From the NCBI RefSeq assembly GCF_900091495.1, contig NZ_LT607413.1:6711001-6775000 (forward strand): a stretch of 64,000 bases of DNA, read 5' to 3'. The position numbers and the translations under genes are program-made. How positions within the stretch are numbered: the stretch's first letter is position 1; the number at the start of each line of letters is the position of its first letter. Shown here in pieces: positions 11,481 to 19,601 of this stretch. A model generated the notes under the pieces. It worked only from the letters and a program-made list of their open reading frames with translations, searched no databases and had not been told where the DNA came from. Source of the stretch: Micromonospora echinospora. Lineage in GTDB: Bacteria > Actinomycetota > Actinomycetes > Mycobacteriales > Micromonosporaceae.

Positions 11481-12077
11481 ATGACCCACCCCAAGCGGGC
11501 CGACACGTCCGCGCCGCTGCACCCGCTGCTCGCCGAGCGGTGGAGCCCCCGCAGTTTCGACCCGTCCCACCAGCTCGACGACTCCGACCTGCACCCTCTC
11601 CTGGAGGCGGCGCGCTGGGCACCGTCGGCGAACAACAGCCAGCCGTGGCGGTTTCTCGTCACCCGGCGGGGCGGCGACGACTTCACCCGGCTGCACGCCG
11701 CCCTGAACCCGGGTAACCAGGCCTGGGCCGGCGCGGCGAGCGCACTGCTGCTGGTGGCCGCCCACACGGTCGACGAGGCCGGTCGGCCCCGGCCATACGC
11801 GCTCTACGACACCGGTCAGGCCGTCGCGCACCTGGCCGTGCAGGCCCAGGCCCACGGTCTGGCCCTGCACCAGATGGGCGGTTTCGACGCCGCCGCGGTA
11901 CGGGACGCCTTCGGGCTCGACGCGACGCTCACCCCGGTCGTCGTCGTCGCCCTGGGCCGGGTGGACGCGCCGGAGCGGCTGCCCGCCCCGCTCGCCGAGC
12001 GGGAACGGACGCCGCGTCAGCGGCATGCGCTGGACTCCCTGCTGCTCGCCCCAGCCCCGGCGGTCGCCTCCGCCTGA
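11481..12077 (+). CDS. Nitroreductase family protein
   Basis: A 198-residue FMN-dependent oxidoreductase of the nitroreductase fold. The FMN-binding N-terminus reads LAERWSPRSFD, followed by ARWAPSANNSQPWRF, which is the classic SxxNxQPW contact. A further family segment, DTGQAVAHLAVQAQAHGLALHQMGGF, forms the dimer and flavin region. It is short for the family, as are many actinobacterial members. It starts after a strong terminator, so it probably has its own promoter. The substrate is unknown. Confidence 0.88.
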   Translation: MTHPKRADTSAPLHPLLAERWSPRSFDPSHQLDDSDLHPLLEAARWAPSANNSQPWRFLVTRRGGDDFTRLHAALNPGNQAWAGAASALLLVAAHTVDEAGRPRPYALYDTGQAVAHLAVQAQAHGLALHQMGGFDAAAVRDAFGLDATLTPVVVVALGRVDAPERLPAPLAERERTPRQRHALDSLLLAPAPAVASA

Positions 12078-12109
12078 GCGGGTGCCGCGCACGGACTCCC
12101 CCGGGCCGG

Positions 12110-12130
12110 GAGCCCACCTCGGCCGGGCTC
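12110..12130. terminator. Weak hairpin between nitroreductase and kptA
   Basis: GAGCCC (12110-12115) pairs with GGGCTC (12125-12130) around nine bases, between two convergent genes. It could be a terminator, but the stem is only six pairs. The rest of 12078-12242 shows nothing I recognise. Confidence 0.3.
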
Positions 12131-12242
12131 ACGTCCGGGCCCGGCAGCCCGCCTCGACCCGACCGGGGCGCAGACCGACCGGGCCGCAGACCGCGCTGGC
12201 TATGGGTGCGGGCGGTCCCGGGTGGTCCCGACCGATGTCCGC

Positions 12243-12782
12243 TCAGCCGGTCAGGTAGCCCACCGGCACGGCGTCGGTCAGCCAGACGCCGTTGGCGCTG
12301 CAATAGAAGAGGTGCCCGTCGCGGGCCATCGCCGCGGCATCCACCGTGAGCACCACCACCGGTCCGCCCCGACGGCTACCGACCCGGCGGGCGGTCTCCA
12401 CGTCGGACGACAGGTGCACGTGGTGCCGCCCGCCCCGGTGCAGTCCGGTGGCCCGGATGGACTCCGCCGCCTCCCGCCCCGTGCCGTGGTAGAGGTGCTC
12501 CGGGGGTGCCTGCGGGACGAGTCCGAGGTCGACCGGGATGGAGTGCCCCTGACTGGCCCGGATCCGCTCCACCCCGTCCGGGCCGAGGTCGACGGCGAAG
12601 CGCTGCTTGTCGTTGCCCGCCACCACCGCGTCGAGTTCGGCCCGGGTCATCCGCATCCCGCGCAGGAGGTCGGCGACCGGCACCCATCCGCCCCGGTCCG
12701 GCGTGAGGCCGAAGCGTCCGGGTTCGTGCCGGAGGGCCAGGGACATCCGCTTGCTCAGCCGTACCACGTCGCGATGATTCAC
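12243..12782 (-). CDS. kptA: RNA 2'-phosphotransferase, Tpt1/KptA family
   Basis: Transfers an RNA 2'-phosphate to NAD, releasing ADP-ribose 1''-2''-cyclic phosphate. The 179-residue product matches the family along its length. The N-terminal lobe has RLSKRMSLALRHEPG (catalytic Arg-His region), then DRGGWVPVADLL. The C-terminal NAD lobe has LYHGTGREAAESI, GGRHHVHLSSDVETARRVG and a final FYCSANGVWLTDAVPVGYL. Bacterial KptA has no settled physiological substrate; removal of 2'-phosphates from damaged or ligated RNA, or from capped 5' ends, has been considered. No RNA ligase gene lies nearby. Confidence 0.92.
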   Translation of the reverse strand: MNHRDVVRLSKRMSLALRHEPGRFGLTPDRGGWVPVADLLRGMRMTRAELDAVVAGNDKQRFAVDLGPDGVERIRASQGHSIPVDLGLVPQAPPEHLYHGTGREAAESIRATGLHRGGRHHVHLSSDVETARRVGSRRGGPVVVLTVDAAAMARDGHLFYCSANGVWLTDAVPVGYLTG

Positions 12783-12992
12783 GTTCGCATTGTGGCCGGA
12801 GGACGGTGCCCCGCCCCACCGGTTTTGCCGCCCGACGCACGCCGGCCCCGCCCCGTCGGGTACGTCGGCCGCGCCGGATCACCGCCGCCCACCCGCCAGC
12901 CCTTTGCCTGCTCGCGGTTCGGTAGGAGCTGGGCGAGTCAGCCGCTTGTCACCTCGACGGTCTGGGCGGCGAAACACGGTCGCTACCGGCCT

Positions 12993-13756
12993 TTACAACT
13001 CCTGACTCTTTGAGCGTTGGAGTCTGCGCCAGCAGATGATGGCGTAGGCGAGGGTGAGGAGGGCTTCGTGGATGTCGTCGCGGATCTCCCAGCGGATGCG
13101 CAGGCGGCGGAACCAGTGCAGCAGGGCGATGGTCTGCTCGACGACCCACCGTCGGGTGCCGAGTCCGGAGCCGTGGCCGACGCCGCGTCGGGCGATGACC
13201 GGGGTGATGCCCTTGGCCCGCAGCTGGCGGCGGTAGCAGTCGTAGTCGTAGCCGCGGTCGGCGTGGAGCCGCTCGGGCCGCTGCCGGGGCCGACCGCGGA
13301 TGCCCTTGATCTGCGGGATCTTGTCGACCAGGGGCATGAGCTGGGTGACGTCGTGGCGGTGACCTGAGGTCAGGGTCGCGGCGAGGGGGATGCCGCCCGC
13401 GTCGGTGATGACGTGGTGTTTCGAGCCCGGCTTGCGGCGGTCGACCGGGCTCGGGCCGGTTTCGGGCCGCCCTTGAGCGCCCGGACGTGGGAGCCGTCGA
13501 TCACCGCCTGGGACATGTCCAACTGACCGCTGGCGCGGAGCTTGCCGAGCAGGATCTCGTGCAGGTGTTGCCAGACGCCGGCGTCGTTCCAGTCTCGCAA
13601 TCTGCGCCAGCAGGTCACTCCTGAGCTCAAGCCCAGCTCTTGGGGCAGGTACTCCCACGGGATCGCGGTGTAGAGCACGAACAGGATCCCGCACAGCACC
13701 CTGCGGTCATCCAGGGGCTTGCGCCCGGGGTAAGGAGTTGTTACTCGTCTCCGCAT
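12993..13756 (-). pseudogene. IS5-family DDE transposase, two frames, N-terminally short
   Basis: The upstream frame runs from about 13756 with PYPGRKPLDDRRVLCGILF, then CWRRLRDWNDAGVWQHLHE and the first catalytic Asp in AVIDGSHVRALKGG. The downstream frame continues with TGPSPVDRRKPGSKHH, the second Asp in LHADRGYDYD and the Glu in RWVVEQTIALLHWFRRLRIRWE. The two join by a -1 shift at the AAA codon near 13460-13462. IS5 relatives usually carry about 30 more N-terminal residues (a DLW...PLLP segment) that are missing here. The only ATG in frame, at 13756, lies outside the element in the kinase gene. The DDE triad is complete, so an inactive remnant is likely but not certain. Confidence 0.75.
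12996..13740 (-). mobile_element. IS5-family insertion element, probably defective (745 bp)
   Basis: The element is bounded by near-perfect 11-bp inverted repeats: CAACTCCTGAC at 12996-13006 and GTAAGGAGTTG at 13730-13740, with one mismatch. TTA flanks both ends (12993-12995 and 13741-13743), a 3-bp TNA duplication as in the IS1031 group. It carries a transposase in two overlapping frames that lacks the usual N-terminal 30 or so residues. The right-hand TTA is also the stop codon (TAA) of the kinase gene, so insertion left that gene intact. The right repeat may be an internal pseudo-end, because a full-length relative would extend further. Confidence 0.7.
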
Positions 13757-14328
13757 CGGATGTCGGCGGCCTCGCCAGCGTTGTCGTAAACGATGTCGCA
13801 CGTCAGGTGCGGGACGTACTTGGCCTTGTAGCTGATCTCTGAGCGTTCCCAGGCGTCCCACAGATCCCGGTCGTAGATACCCCGCCGGATGTCCCGCTGC
13901 CTGGCCCTCTCCCGAGCGGTCTCCATCGGCGCATCGACCCAGATCCGGTGGTGGTAGTACTGCCGCAGCTCGGGGTGGTAGGCGGACACTCCCTCCACGA
14001 TGAGATACCGGACCGCAGGCACCCTCACCCACCTACCCGGCCCACCGTCGCTGTCGGTCAGAGTCTGGTAATCCGTGAGCTCACCACGCCGGGCCGGCTC
14101 AAGCACCCGACGCGCGAGTTCCCCGCGGTCGAAGTCAGTCTTGTCCTCGTTGCTGACCACGCCGCGGATCAGGAAGTCGTCCAGGTGCACCAGATGGAAA
14201 CTGCCCAGCAACTGACCAAGCCGCCGAGCGAAGACGGTCTTGCCGGCACCGCCGAACCCTTCCACGCCGACCAGCGTCGGCCGCTCTGACCGCCCGCCCT
14301 GGCCGATCAGGGCCGCGATCTGCGCCAT
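13741..14328 (-). CDS. Uridine kinase-like P-loop NTPase
   Basis: A 195-residue P-loop kinase of the uridine kinase/phosphoribulokinase type. Walker A reads GVEGFGGAGKTVFARRL, the acceptor-site Asp pair FHLVHLDDFLIRG, and a later YLIVEGVSAYHPELR carries the family Glu-Gly. A lid-like stretch MRNE-type motif is replaced by ETARERARQRD. The start is uncertain: ATG at 14328 has GGAG directly against it, and upstream GTG codons in the same frame (to about 14420) could add residues. The TAA stop coincides with the target duplication of the adjacent insertion element. The substrate is unknown. Confidence 0.8.
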   Translation of the reverse strand: MAQIAALIGQGGRSERPTLVGVEGFGGAGKTVFARRLGQLLGSFHLVHLDDFLIRGVVSNEDKTDFDRGELARRVLEPARRGELTDYQTLTDSDGGPGRWVRVPAVRYLIVEGVSAYHPELRQYYHHRIWVDAPMETARERARQRDIRRGIYDRDLWDAWERSEISYKAKYVPHLTCDIVYDNAGEAADIRCGDE

Positions 14329-14705
14329 CTCCAGCCCCAACACGGGACCCACAAGTTGCCGCTCATGATTCCCCGCCGTCACCTCAGCCGCCACCGCCCC
14401 TTCCACCAGGTACGGCACGGTGGCCGCACGCTTCCAGGGCCAGTATCGACCCCGAAACCCGACTGGGGCACTGAGCCGGCTCCGGTTTGGTGCCGTGAGC
14501 GCGCCCTCCGACCGCCGGGGCGCGCGCGGGCGGTCAACGTGGGCGCACAGCCGGGGCAGCTCCACAGTCTCCGGCAGGTGACGCAGCGCCACCGCCGCCG
14601 CGGCCGTCGGCAGGCTGCCCCTCGGCGAGGGGCGGCCGGCCAGCAGCGGTCCCGAGGGCCCAGCCGCGCGTTGATGCCGGGTGGTGGCACGGCTACTGTG
14701 GCGGC
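14329..14705. other. Intergenic region between divergent kinase-like and MetF-fold genes
   Basis: These 377 bases lie between divergent starts and should hold both promoters. The minus-strand frame of the kinase stays open through most of it, so part may be coding if the kinase starts upstream. I see no RNA gene, clear repeat or convincing -35/-10 pair. Confidence 0.4.
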
Positions 14706-15683
14706 ATGTCGGATCGCGCGGACCGCCTCGACCCGCAGCCTCCCGCCGCACCGCCCGGAGGCACCGTGCCCGACGTCCTCGCCACCGCCCGGCAGCGTCC
14801 CCTGTTGCTGTTCGGGCTCACGCCACCCCGGCGCAGCGCCACCCCCGAGCAGGCCGCGGAGATCGCCCGGGTCACGCTGGCCCGGCTGGCGCCGCTGGAC
14901 GTGGACGCGTTGCTGCTCTACGACATCGACGACGAGAGCGACCGCAACCCGGACGAGCGCCCCTTCCCCTACCTGCCGACGATGGACCCGGCCGTCTTCC
15001 ACGCCACCCACCTGGGCAACTGGCACCGGCCCACGATCGTCTACCGCTGCGTCGGCAAGTATCCCGAGCCGGAGCTGCGCGACTGGCTGGAGTCGACGGA
15101 CCCGGACCGGGTGGCGGCCGTCTTCGTCGGCGCGTCCTCCAGCACCAAGGAGGTGCACACACCGCTGCCCCGGGCCCACGCCCTGCGGCGGGAGGTCCGG
15201 CCCGACCTGGCCGTGGGCGGGGTCGCCATCCCCGAGCGGCACAGCCGGGGACGGGACGAGCACCTACGGATGCTGGCCAAGCAGGAGCACGGCTGCGCGT
15301 TCTTCGTCTCGCAGGTGATCTACGACGTCGACGCGACCAAGAGCCTGGTCTCGGACTACCGCTACGCCTGCCGGGAGCGGGGCGTCGCGCCCCAGCCGAT
15401 CGTGTTCACCCTGTCGGTCTGCGGCTCGTTGAAGACCCTGTCGTTCCTGAAGTGGCTGGGCGTCGCCGTTCCGTGGTGGCTGGAGAACGCGCTGCGGCAC
15501 GCCGAGGACCCGCTCGCCGAGTCGTACGAGCAGTGCCTGGCCAACGCTCGCGAGCTGGCCGGCTTCTGCCGACGGCTCGGGGTGCCGTTCGGCTTCCACG
15601 TGGAGAGCGTGTCGATCCGCAAGGTCGAGATCGACGCCGCCGTCACCCTCGCCGCCCGGATGCGTGAGCTGCTCACTGACTGA
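14706..15683 (+). CDS. Methylenetetrahydrofolate reductase-fold protein
   Basis: A 325-residue TIM-barrel protein of the MetF family. It has the family layout: LLLFGLTPPRRSATPEQA at the first strand, LDVDALLLYDIDDESDRN, then CGAFFVSQVIYDVDATKSL-like segment (FFVSQVIYDVD), which corresponds to the FxxTQ segment of MetF, and a C-terminal GVPFGFHVESVSI. True MetF enzymes reduce methylene-THF with NAD(P)H and FAD. Several contact motifs here are altered, so this is probably a relative with a different one-carbon substrate. The start at 14706 begins with a long polar tail; a later ATG is not available. Confidence 0.75.
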   Translation: MSDRADRLDPQPPAAPPGGTVPDVLATARQRPLLLFGLTPPRRSATPEQAAEIARVTLARLAPLDVDALLLYDIDDESDRNPDERPFPYLPTMDPAVFHATHLGNWHRPTIVYRCVGKYPEPELRDWLESTDPDRVAAVFVGASSSTKEVHTPLPRAHALRREVRPDLAVGGVAIPERHSRGRDEHLRMLAKQEHGCAFFVSQVIYDVDATKSLVSDYRYACRERGVAPQPIVFTLSVCGSLKTLSFLKWLGVAVPWWLENALRHAEDPLAESYEQCLANARELAGFCRRLGVPFGFHVESVSIRKVEIDAAVTLAARMRELLTD

Positions 15684-15728
15684 GGACCCAGAGTGACGTA
15701 CCGGCTGGTCGAGGACGCGAAACGACCA

Positions 15729-15747
15729 CGCGCCCGGTAGGGGCGCG
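15729..15747. terminator. Hairpin between convergent genes
   Basis: CGCGCCC (15729-15735) pairs with GGGCGCG (15741-15747) around a five-base loop. It sits in the 70-bp gap between the ends of the MetF-fold gene and the O-methyltransferase gene and could serve both. Confidence 0.5.
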
Positions 15748-15753
15748 GGTGGG

Positions 15754-16857
15754 TCAGCGGGACGGATCGGCGAGACGGCCGACGAAGATCGCGGTCGGCC
15801 CGGGGGTGCGGCGCACGTCGACCAGGTGGAACCCGTTCGCGGCGAACAGCGACGCCATCTCCGCGGCGCTGCGCTCCCGGCCACCGCTGCCGACCATCAT
15901 CTGGAGGTCGAGGAAGCCGGGATGGCTGCCGCCGGATCCCTCGGGCACCAGGCAGTCCAGCACCAGCAGCCGGGTACGCGGCCCGAACGCCGGACGCAGC
16001 CGGTCGAGGACGGGGCGGGCCTGCTCGTCGGTGAGCCCGTGCACGATGTTGCGCATCAGGTAGGCGTCGCAGCCGGGCGGCACGTGGTCGTAGAAGCTGC
16101 CGTTGACCACCTCCACCCGGTCGGCCACCCCGGCCGCGTCGAGCACCGTCGGCGCGTCGGCGGTGGCGGCCGGCAGGTCGTAGAGCACCCCGCGCAGGTG
16201 TGGATGCCCGCTCAGGATGCCGGCCAGCAGCTGCCCCGATCCGCCGCCGACGTCGGCGATCCGTTCGTACCGGCCGAAGTCGTGCGCGGCCAGGATCTGC
16301 GGCATGTCGAGCCGGCTCAGTTCCCGCATCGAACGGTGGAAGTGCTCGCCCTCGTCCGGGTGCTCGGCGAAGTAGTCCCAGAGGAAGCCGCCGTACTGCC
16401 GGGGGAAGGCCGGGCGGCCCTCGGTGACCGTGGCGGTCAGGTCGGACCAGATCCGCTGGTTCCAGCCGGAGCTGATCTGGATCAGCGTGTGCCGGACCGA
16501 GCGCGGATGGTCGCTGCGCAGCGGTTCGGCGAGCGTGTTCAACGCGAAGGTGCGGGGCCCTGTCCGGCGGAAGATGCCGTCGGCGGCCAGCGCCCGCAGC
16601 ACCCGGAACAGGCTGTCCTCGTCGGCGTCGGTGGCGGCGGCGAGTGCCGCCACGTCGCGGGGACCGTCGGTGAGCTGGTCGGCCACCCCGAGCCGGGCCA
16701 CCGCGCCGAGCGCGTGCGTACGCCAGAAGCCGGACGCGGCGTCGAGCAGGCTCGCGGGCGGCGGTGCCAGGCGACGCGACGTGCCACTGAGGGCGGAGCC
16801 GACCGCGCGGACCGCGTCGACCAACACCATAGGGGGAGCTGATGGTTTCTTCGCCAC
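15754..16857 (-). CDS. SAM-dependent O-methyltransferase (dimerisation domain + methyltransferase_2 type)
   Basis: A 367-residue small-molecule O-methyltransferase. The N-terminal winged-helix dimerisation domain spans about residues 35-120 (ASGFWRTHALGAVARLGVADQL; EDSLFRVLRALAADGIFRR). The Rossmann methyltransferase domain follows, with motif I IADVGGGSGQLLAGIL, then LYDLPA, and the catalytic-region helix with RNIVHGLTDEQ. The His in NIVHG is where related plant and actinomycete enzymes have their base. Such enzymes usually methylate hydroxyls of aromatic natural products, but no pathway genes flank it. It is divergent from the GHMP kinase. Confidence 0.88.
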   Translation of the reverse strand: MAKKPSAPPMVLVDAVRAVGSALSGTSRRLAPPPASLLDAASGFWRTHALGAVARLGVADQLTDGPRDVAALAAATDADEDSLFRVLRALAADGIFRRTGPRTFALNTLAEPLRSDHPRSVRHTLIQISSGWNQRIWSDLTATVTEGRPAFPRQYGGFLWDYFAEHPDEGEHFHRSMRELSRLDMPQILAAHDFGRYERIADVGGGSGQLLAGILSGHPHLRGVLYDLPAATADAPTVLDAAGVADRVEVVNGSFYDHVPPGCDAYLMRNIVHGLTDEQARPVLDRLRPAFGPRTRLLVLDCLVPEGSGGSHPGFLDLQMMVGSGGRERSAAEMASLFAANGFHLVDVRRTPGPTAIFVGRLADPSR

Positions 16858-17016
16858 GAAACGTACGTTACCGACATCAGTGCGACAAGCAACCAGCCAA
16901 ACGGCCTATTGCGCCAAGTTGGACTTTCCCCTGGTCAGGACGGTGACACGGAACGCCGACCGGCTCGCGGTGACGGCCCGTTCGGCGGCGTCCCGGCAGG
17001 AGTCAGACTCACTGTC

Positions 17017-18018
17017 GTGACCCGCACCCCGCCCACCCTCGGCCAGGTCGTCCGCGACGAGCCCGACGTCGCCCACGAGCCCGCCCCGCTGCCGGCCGAC
17101 CTCTCCCCGCAGGTCGCCGAGCGGTGGCAGGTCGGGGCCGGGCACGCCCCGTGCCACCACGGCGAGATCCTCCAGGGCGTCTTCCTCGACGCCGACGGGC
17201 GTCCGTGCCGGGGACTCGTCACCCTCCCCGTTCCCGGTACGGGCACCACCGCCACCTTCGTCCGGCGACTTGGAAGCCCCGCCGGCCACCTGACGGTCCG
17301 TCCCGCCGACCGGCGCAAGGCCCGGCGCGCCGCCGCCCTGGCGGTGGCCGAGTGCGCACGGCTGACCGGGGAACGTGCCTGCGGTGGACGACTCGGCCTG
17401 CGCGGCCAGGTTCCGGTCGGGATCGGAATGGGCTCGTCCACCAGCGACGTCATCGCCGCGGTACGCGCGGTGGCGGCCAGCTTCGGCGTCCGGCTGCCGG
17501 CGGAGACGGTGGCCCGGATCGCCGTCCGGGCCGAGCGGGCGTCCGACCCGCTGATGCTGGACGGCAGCGCGGCACTGTTCGCCTCCCGGGAGGCCCGGGT
17601 GCTGGAGGACTTCGGCCGCCCCCTGCCCGCCGCCGTCGTCCTCTCCTGCACCACCGGCGCGGGACGCCCGGTGGACACCCTGACCCTGCCCGCGCCGTCC
17701 GCCCGGGAGGTGCCGGCGTACGAGGAACTCCGGGCCGCGGTGCGGCAGGCGGTCGCCACCGCCGACGTCGGGCTGCTGGGCCGGGTCAGCAGCGAGAGTG
17801 CCCGCCGCAACCAGTCCCTGCTTCCCAAGCCGGAGTTGGAGTTCCTGGAACGGGTCGCGGCACGGACCGGAGCGGCCGGCGTCCAGGTCGCGCACACCGG
17901 CAACGTGGCCGGCCTGCTGTTCGACCCGGCCACGCCCGACCTGTCCGAGCGGCTGCGCCACGCCGCCCGGCGGCTGTCGGCAGGCGGGCTGCCGGTGGGC
18001 CGGACCATCGGGCCCTGA
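17017..18018 (+). CDS. GHMP kinase (PduX/L-threonine kinase-like)
   Basis: A 333-residue GHMP-superfamily kinase. The N-terminal HHGEILQGVF resembles the CGELLQG segment of PduX-type kinases. The phosphate-binding motif 2 is PVGIGMGSSTSDVIAAV, and a later DPLMLDGSAALF and VQVAHTGNVAGLLF are family features. PduX phosphorylates L-threonine for cobalamin side-chain synthesis; relatives act in other pathways, and no cobalamin genes are here. GTG at 17017 was chosen as the only reasonable start after an upstream AGGAG at 16998-17002. The spacing of 14 is long, so the start is uncertain. Confidence 0.78.
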   Translation: MTRTPPTLGQVVRDEPDVAHEPAPLPADLSPQVAERWQVGAGHAPCHHGEILQGVFLDADGRPCRGLVTLPVPGTGTTATFVRRLGSPAGHLTVRPADRRKARRAAALAVAECARLTGERACGGRLGLRGQVPVGIGMGSSTSDVIAAVRAVAASFGVRLPAETVARIAVRAERASDPLMLDGSAALFASREARVLEDFGRPLPAAVVLSCTTGAGRPVDTLTLPAPSAREVPAYEELRAAVRQAVATADVGLLGRVSSESARRNQSLLPKPELEFLERVAARTGAAGVQVAHTGNVAGLLFDPATPDLSERLRHAARRLSAGGLPVGRTIGP

Positions 18019-18035
18019 CCGGGGACGCACGGTGC

Positions 18036-18515
18036 TCAGCGGGCGCGCTCCGCGTCGGACGACGGCTCGGCCCCGGAGGGAACCACGGTGTCGGTCGTGA
18101 CGGTGGGCAGTGCGGTCTCGGCCGGAAGGTGGCGTCGCGGTGTCCAGGCCAACGCGAGACAGCCGCCGACCAGGGCGAGCAGCATGCCGATCAGGAAGCC
18201 GCCGAGGTTCGAGGTCAGCCAGGAGGCCAGGGCCAGGATGATCGAGACGATGGCGTAGAAGGCCCGCTGGGCGGGCGTGACGAGCAGGAGCACGCCACAG
18301 GTCAACAGCAGCAGGGGAACGAGGTAGCCGGCCATCCCCTGGAGTCCGATGTGCAGGATGACCGGCAGGGGGGCGCGCACCGAGGCGAGGATCTCGGCCC
18401 CGCCGAGGATCACCAGGAACGCACCCCAGAACGGACGGGTCCGACGCCAACGCCGGAACCGACCTGACCGGCTCCGGCGGGACGTCGCGGCGGGCCCGGG
18501 GACCGCACCGGCCAT
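18036..18515 (-). CDS. DUF6114 membrane protein
   Basis: A 159-residue integral membrane protein with a basic N-terminus (RRSRSGRFRRWRRTRPF) and four hydrophobic segments, the first being WGAFLVILGGAEILAS. The composition and layout match DUF6114, which in actinomycetes is normally encoded beside DUF6230, as here. ATG at 18515 has GGAGGG at good spacing; a TTG nine bases upstream is too close to it. It starts two bases after the DUF6230 stop, so the two are cotranscribed. Function unknown. Confidence 0.82.
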   Translation of the reverse strand: MAGAVPGPAATSRRSRSGRFRRWRRTRPFWGAFLVILGGAEILASVRAPLPVILHIGLQGMAGYLVPLLLLTCGVLLLVTPAQRAFYAIVSIILALASWLTSNLGGFLIGMLLALVGGCLALAWTPRRHLPAETALPTVTTDTVVPSGAEPSSDAERAR

Positions 18516-18517
18516 CG

Positions 18518-19153
18518 TCAGCAACCCTCCGACGCGAAGCTCATCCGCAGATGGGGCAGGGTGAAGGCGGCGGCCGTGGTGGCCCAGTTGTTCTGCCGGA
18601 GATCGTCGATGACGACCCTGTCGGCCTGCTGGGCGAAGACCCCGATGCCGCCCTTGACCCCGGGCACCTTGTCGAGGGTGCTGGCGTCCTGTCCGATGTC
18701 GATGTTGGAGAAGTCGGCGTCACCGGCGATGCTGTCCGAGTCGACGACGAGCGTGCGGGCCTTGACCGGCTTCCCGGCGTTCCCAGCGGTGATCTTCAGG
18801 ACCATCCCACCCATGTTGACGCTCTGGCAGAGGTTGGTCAGCTCAGCCCGGTCGATGGCCGAGACGATCACCACGACCTGCCCCCCGGTGTCCCCCTCGT
18901 TGGGGCTGCCCTCGACCATGTGGTCCAGCGCGGCGAACTGCTCGAAGCCGGTGCCGTCGAGCCGGTCGGCGGTCACCGTGAAGGGCAGGCCGGAGATGGA
19001 GAACTGCGCCGCCAGAACGCCCTGAGCGGTGAGCAGCACCATGGCGGCACTGAGCACACCGGTGCCGAGAAGCATCGGAAAGAACCGCCGCCAGCGGACG
19101 GCGCCTTCTTCGGGGACGGTTGCGGAGGCATGCGCGATATCGACGGACGACAT
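18518..19153 (-). CDS. DUF6230 membrane-anchored protein
   Basis: A 211-residue protein. One hydrophobic segment at about residues 27-47 (MLLGTGVLSAAMVLLTAQGVL) acts as an uncleaved anchor or signal. It is followed by an exported domain of about 160 residues with LPFTVTADRLDGTGFEQF and CQSVNMGGMVLKITAG. Family members are sometimes labelled cholesterol esterase, a label I would not rely on. ATG at 19153 has AGGGAG just upstream. A good -35/-10 pair sits about 60 bases upstream. It pairs with the DUF6114 gene, and the divergent secreted protein shares the PFT-type short beta domain style, so they may act together at the cell surface. Confidence 0.82.
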   Translation of the reverse strand: MSSVDIAHASATVPEEGAVRWRRFFPMLLGTGVLSAAMVLLTAQGVLAAQFSISGLPFTVTADRLDGTGFEQFAALDHMVEGSPNEGDTGGQVVVIVSAIDRAELTNLCQSVNMGGMVLKITAGNAGKPVKARTLVVDSDSIAGDADFSNIDIGQDASTLDKVPGVKGGIGVFAQQADRVVIDDLRQNNWATTAAAFTLPHLRMSFASEGC

Positions 19154-19210
19154 GACCGACTCCCTTGATCGAATGGTGTCGTGGCGAGCTGTCGACGGCA
19201 GGGATGGCAC

Positions 19211-19240
19211 AAGTTACCGCCGAGTACGGTACGGGGTCAA
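19211..19240 (-). promoter_or_regulatory. Probable promoter of DUF6230/DUF6114 operon
   Basis: On the minus strand TTGACC (19240-19235) and TAACTT (19216-19211) are 18 bases apart, followed by about 50 bases of leader before the start codon at 19153. The -35 is near consensus and the -10 is weaker. Confidence 0.55.
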
Positions 19241-19314
19241 GGCGTCCGCGAGCTGCGTCTTCACCATGGCAAAAAAAGTCAAAAACCTCGATCACATGAC
19301 GACGGAATTGTTTC

Positions 19315-19344
19315 TTGACGACGCCACGGTCGGAGGCATATAAC
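19315..19344 (+). promoter_or_regulatory. Strong consensus-like promoter for the secreted protein gene
   Basis: TTGACG (19315-19320) and TATAAC (19339-19344) are 18 bases apart, inside an AT-rich island at 19260-19350 that stands out from its surroundings. Transcription would begin near 19351, leaving a leader of about 250 bases before the ATG at 19602. The leader is C-rich and holds no obvious gene. Confidence 0.65.
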
Positions 19345-19601
19345 ATCGGCAGAATTCATTGCTTCCGGTCGAGACGTCGCCTTCTGCGATCCGTCCGACG
19401 CACACCGACGCGACGCCCCCCGCCCGCCGATCCCGTCCCGGATCGGCCCGTGGACGGTCACGTCGCGCCTCCACCGCCCACCGCCCCGCCCCGGCCCCGT
19501 GCCGGCCGGTCGACGGGTGCCGCCCGAGGAAGGAGGCACGGACCACCCCGCCCGTTCCACCCCACCCCGCCCTCACCCACCACCACACCCAGGGAGAAGT
19601 C

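Noticed and set aside
14329..14705. A small gene in the gap between the kinase and MetF-fold genes
   Set aside because: The open frame there is an extension of the kinase frame with no ribosome-binding site or recognised motif.
15754..16857. O-methyltransferase as part of the peptide cluster
   Set aside because: It is over 30 kb from the NRPS genes on the other strand, with unrelated genes between.
17017..18018. PduX assignment as a cobalamin gene
   Set aside because: The kinase motif is similar, but no other cobalamin or propanediol gene is present, so only the family is named.
19351..19601. Leader of the secreted-protein gene as a riboswitch
   Set aside because: It is long and C-rich, but I see no conserved riboswitch core by eye.
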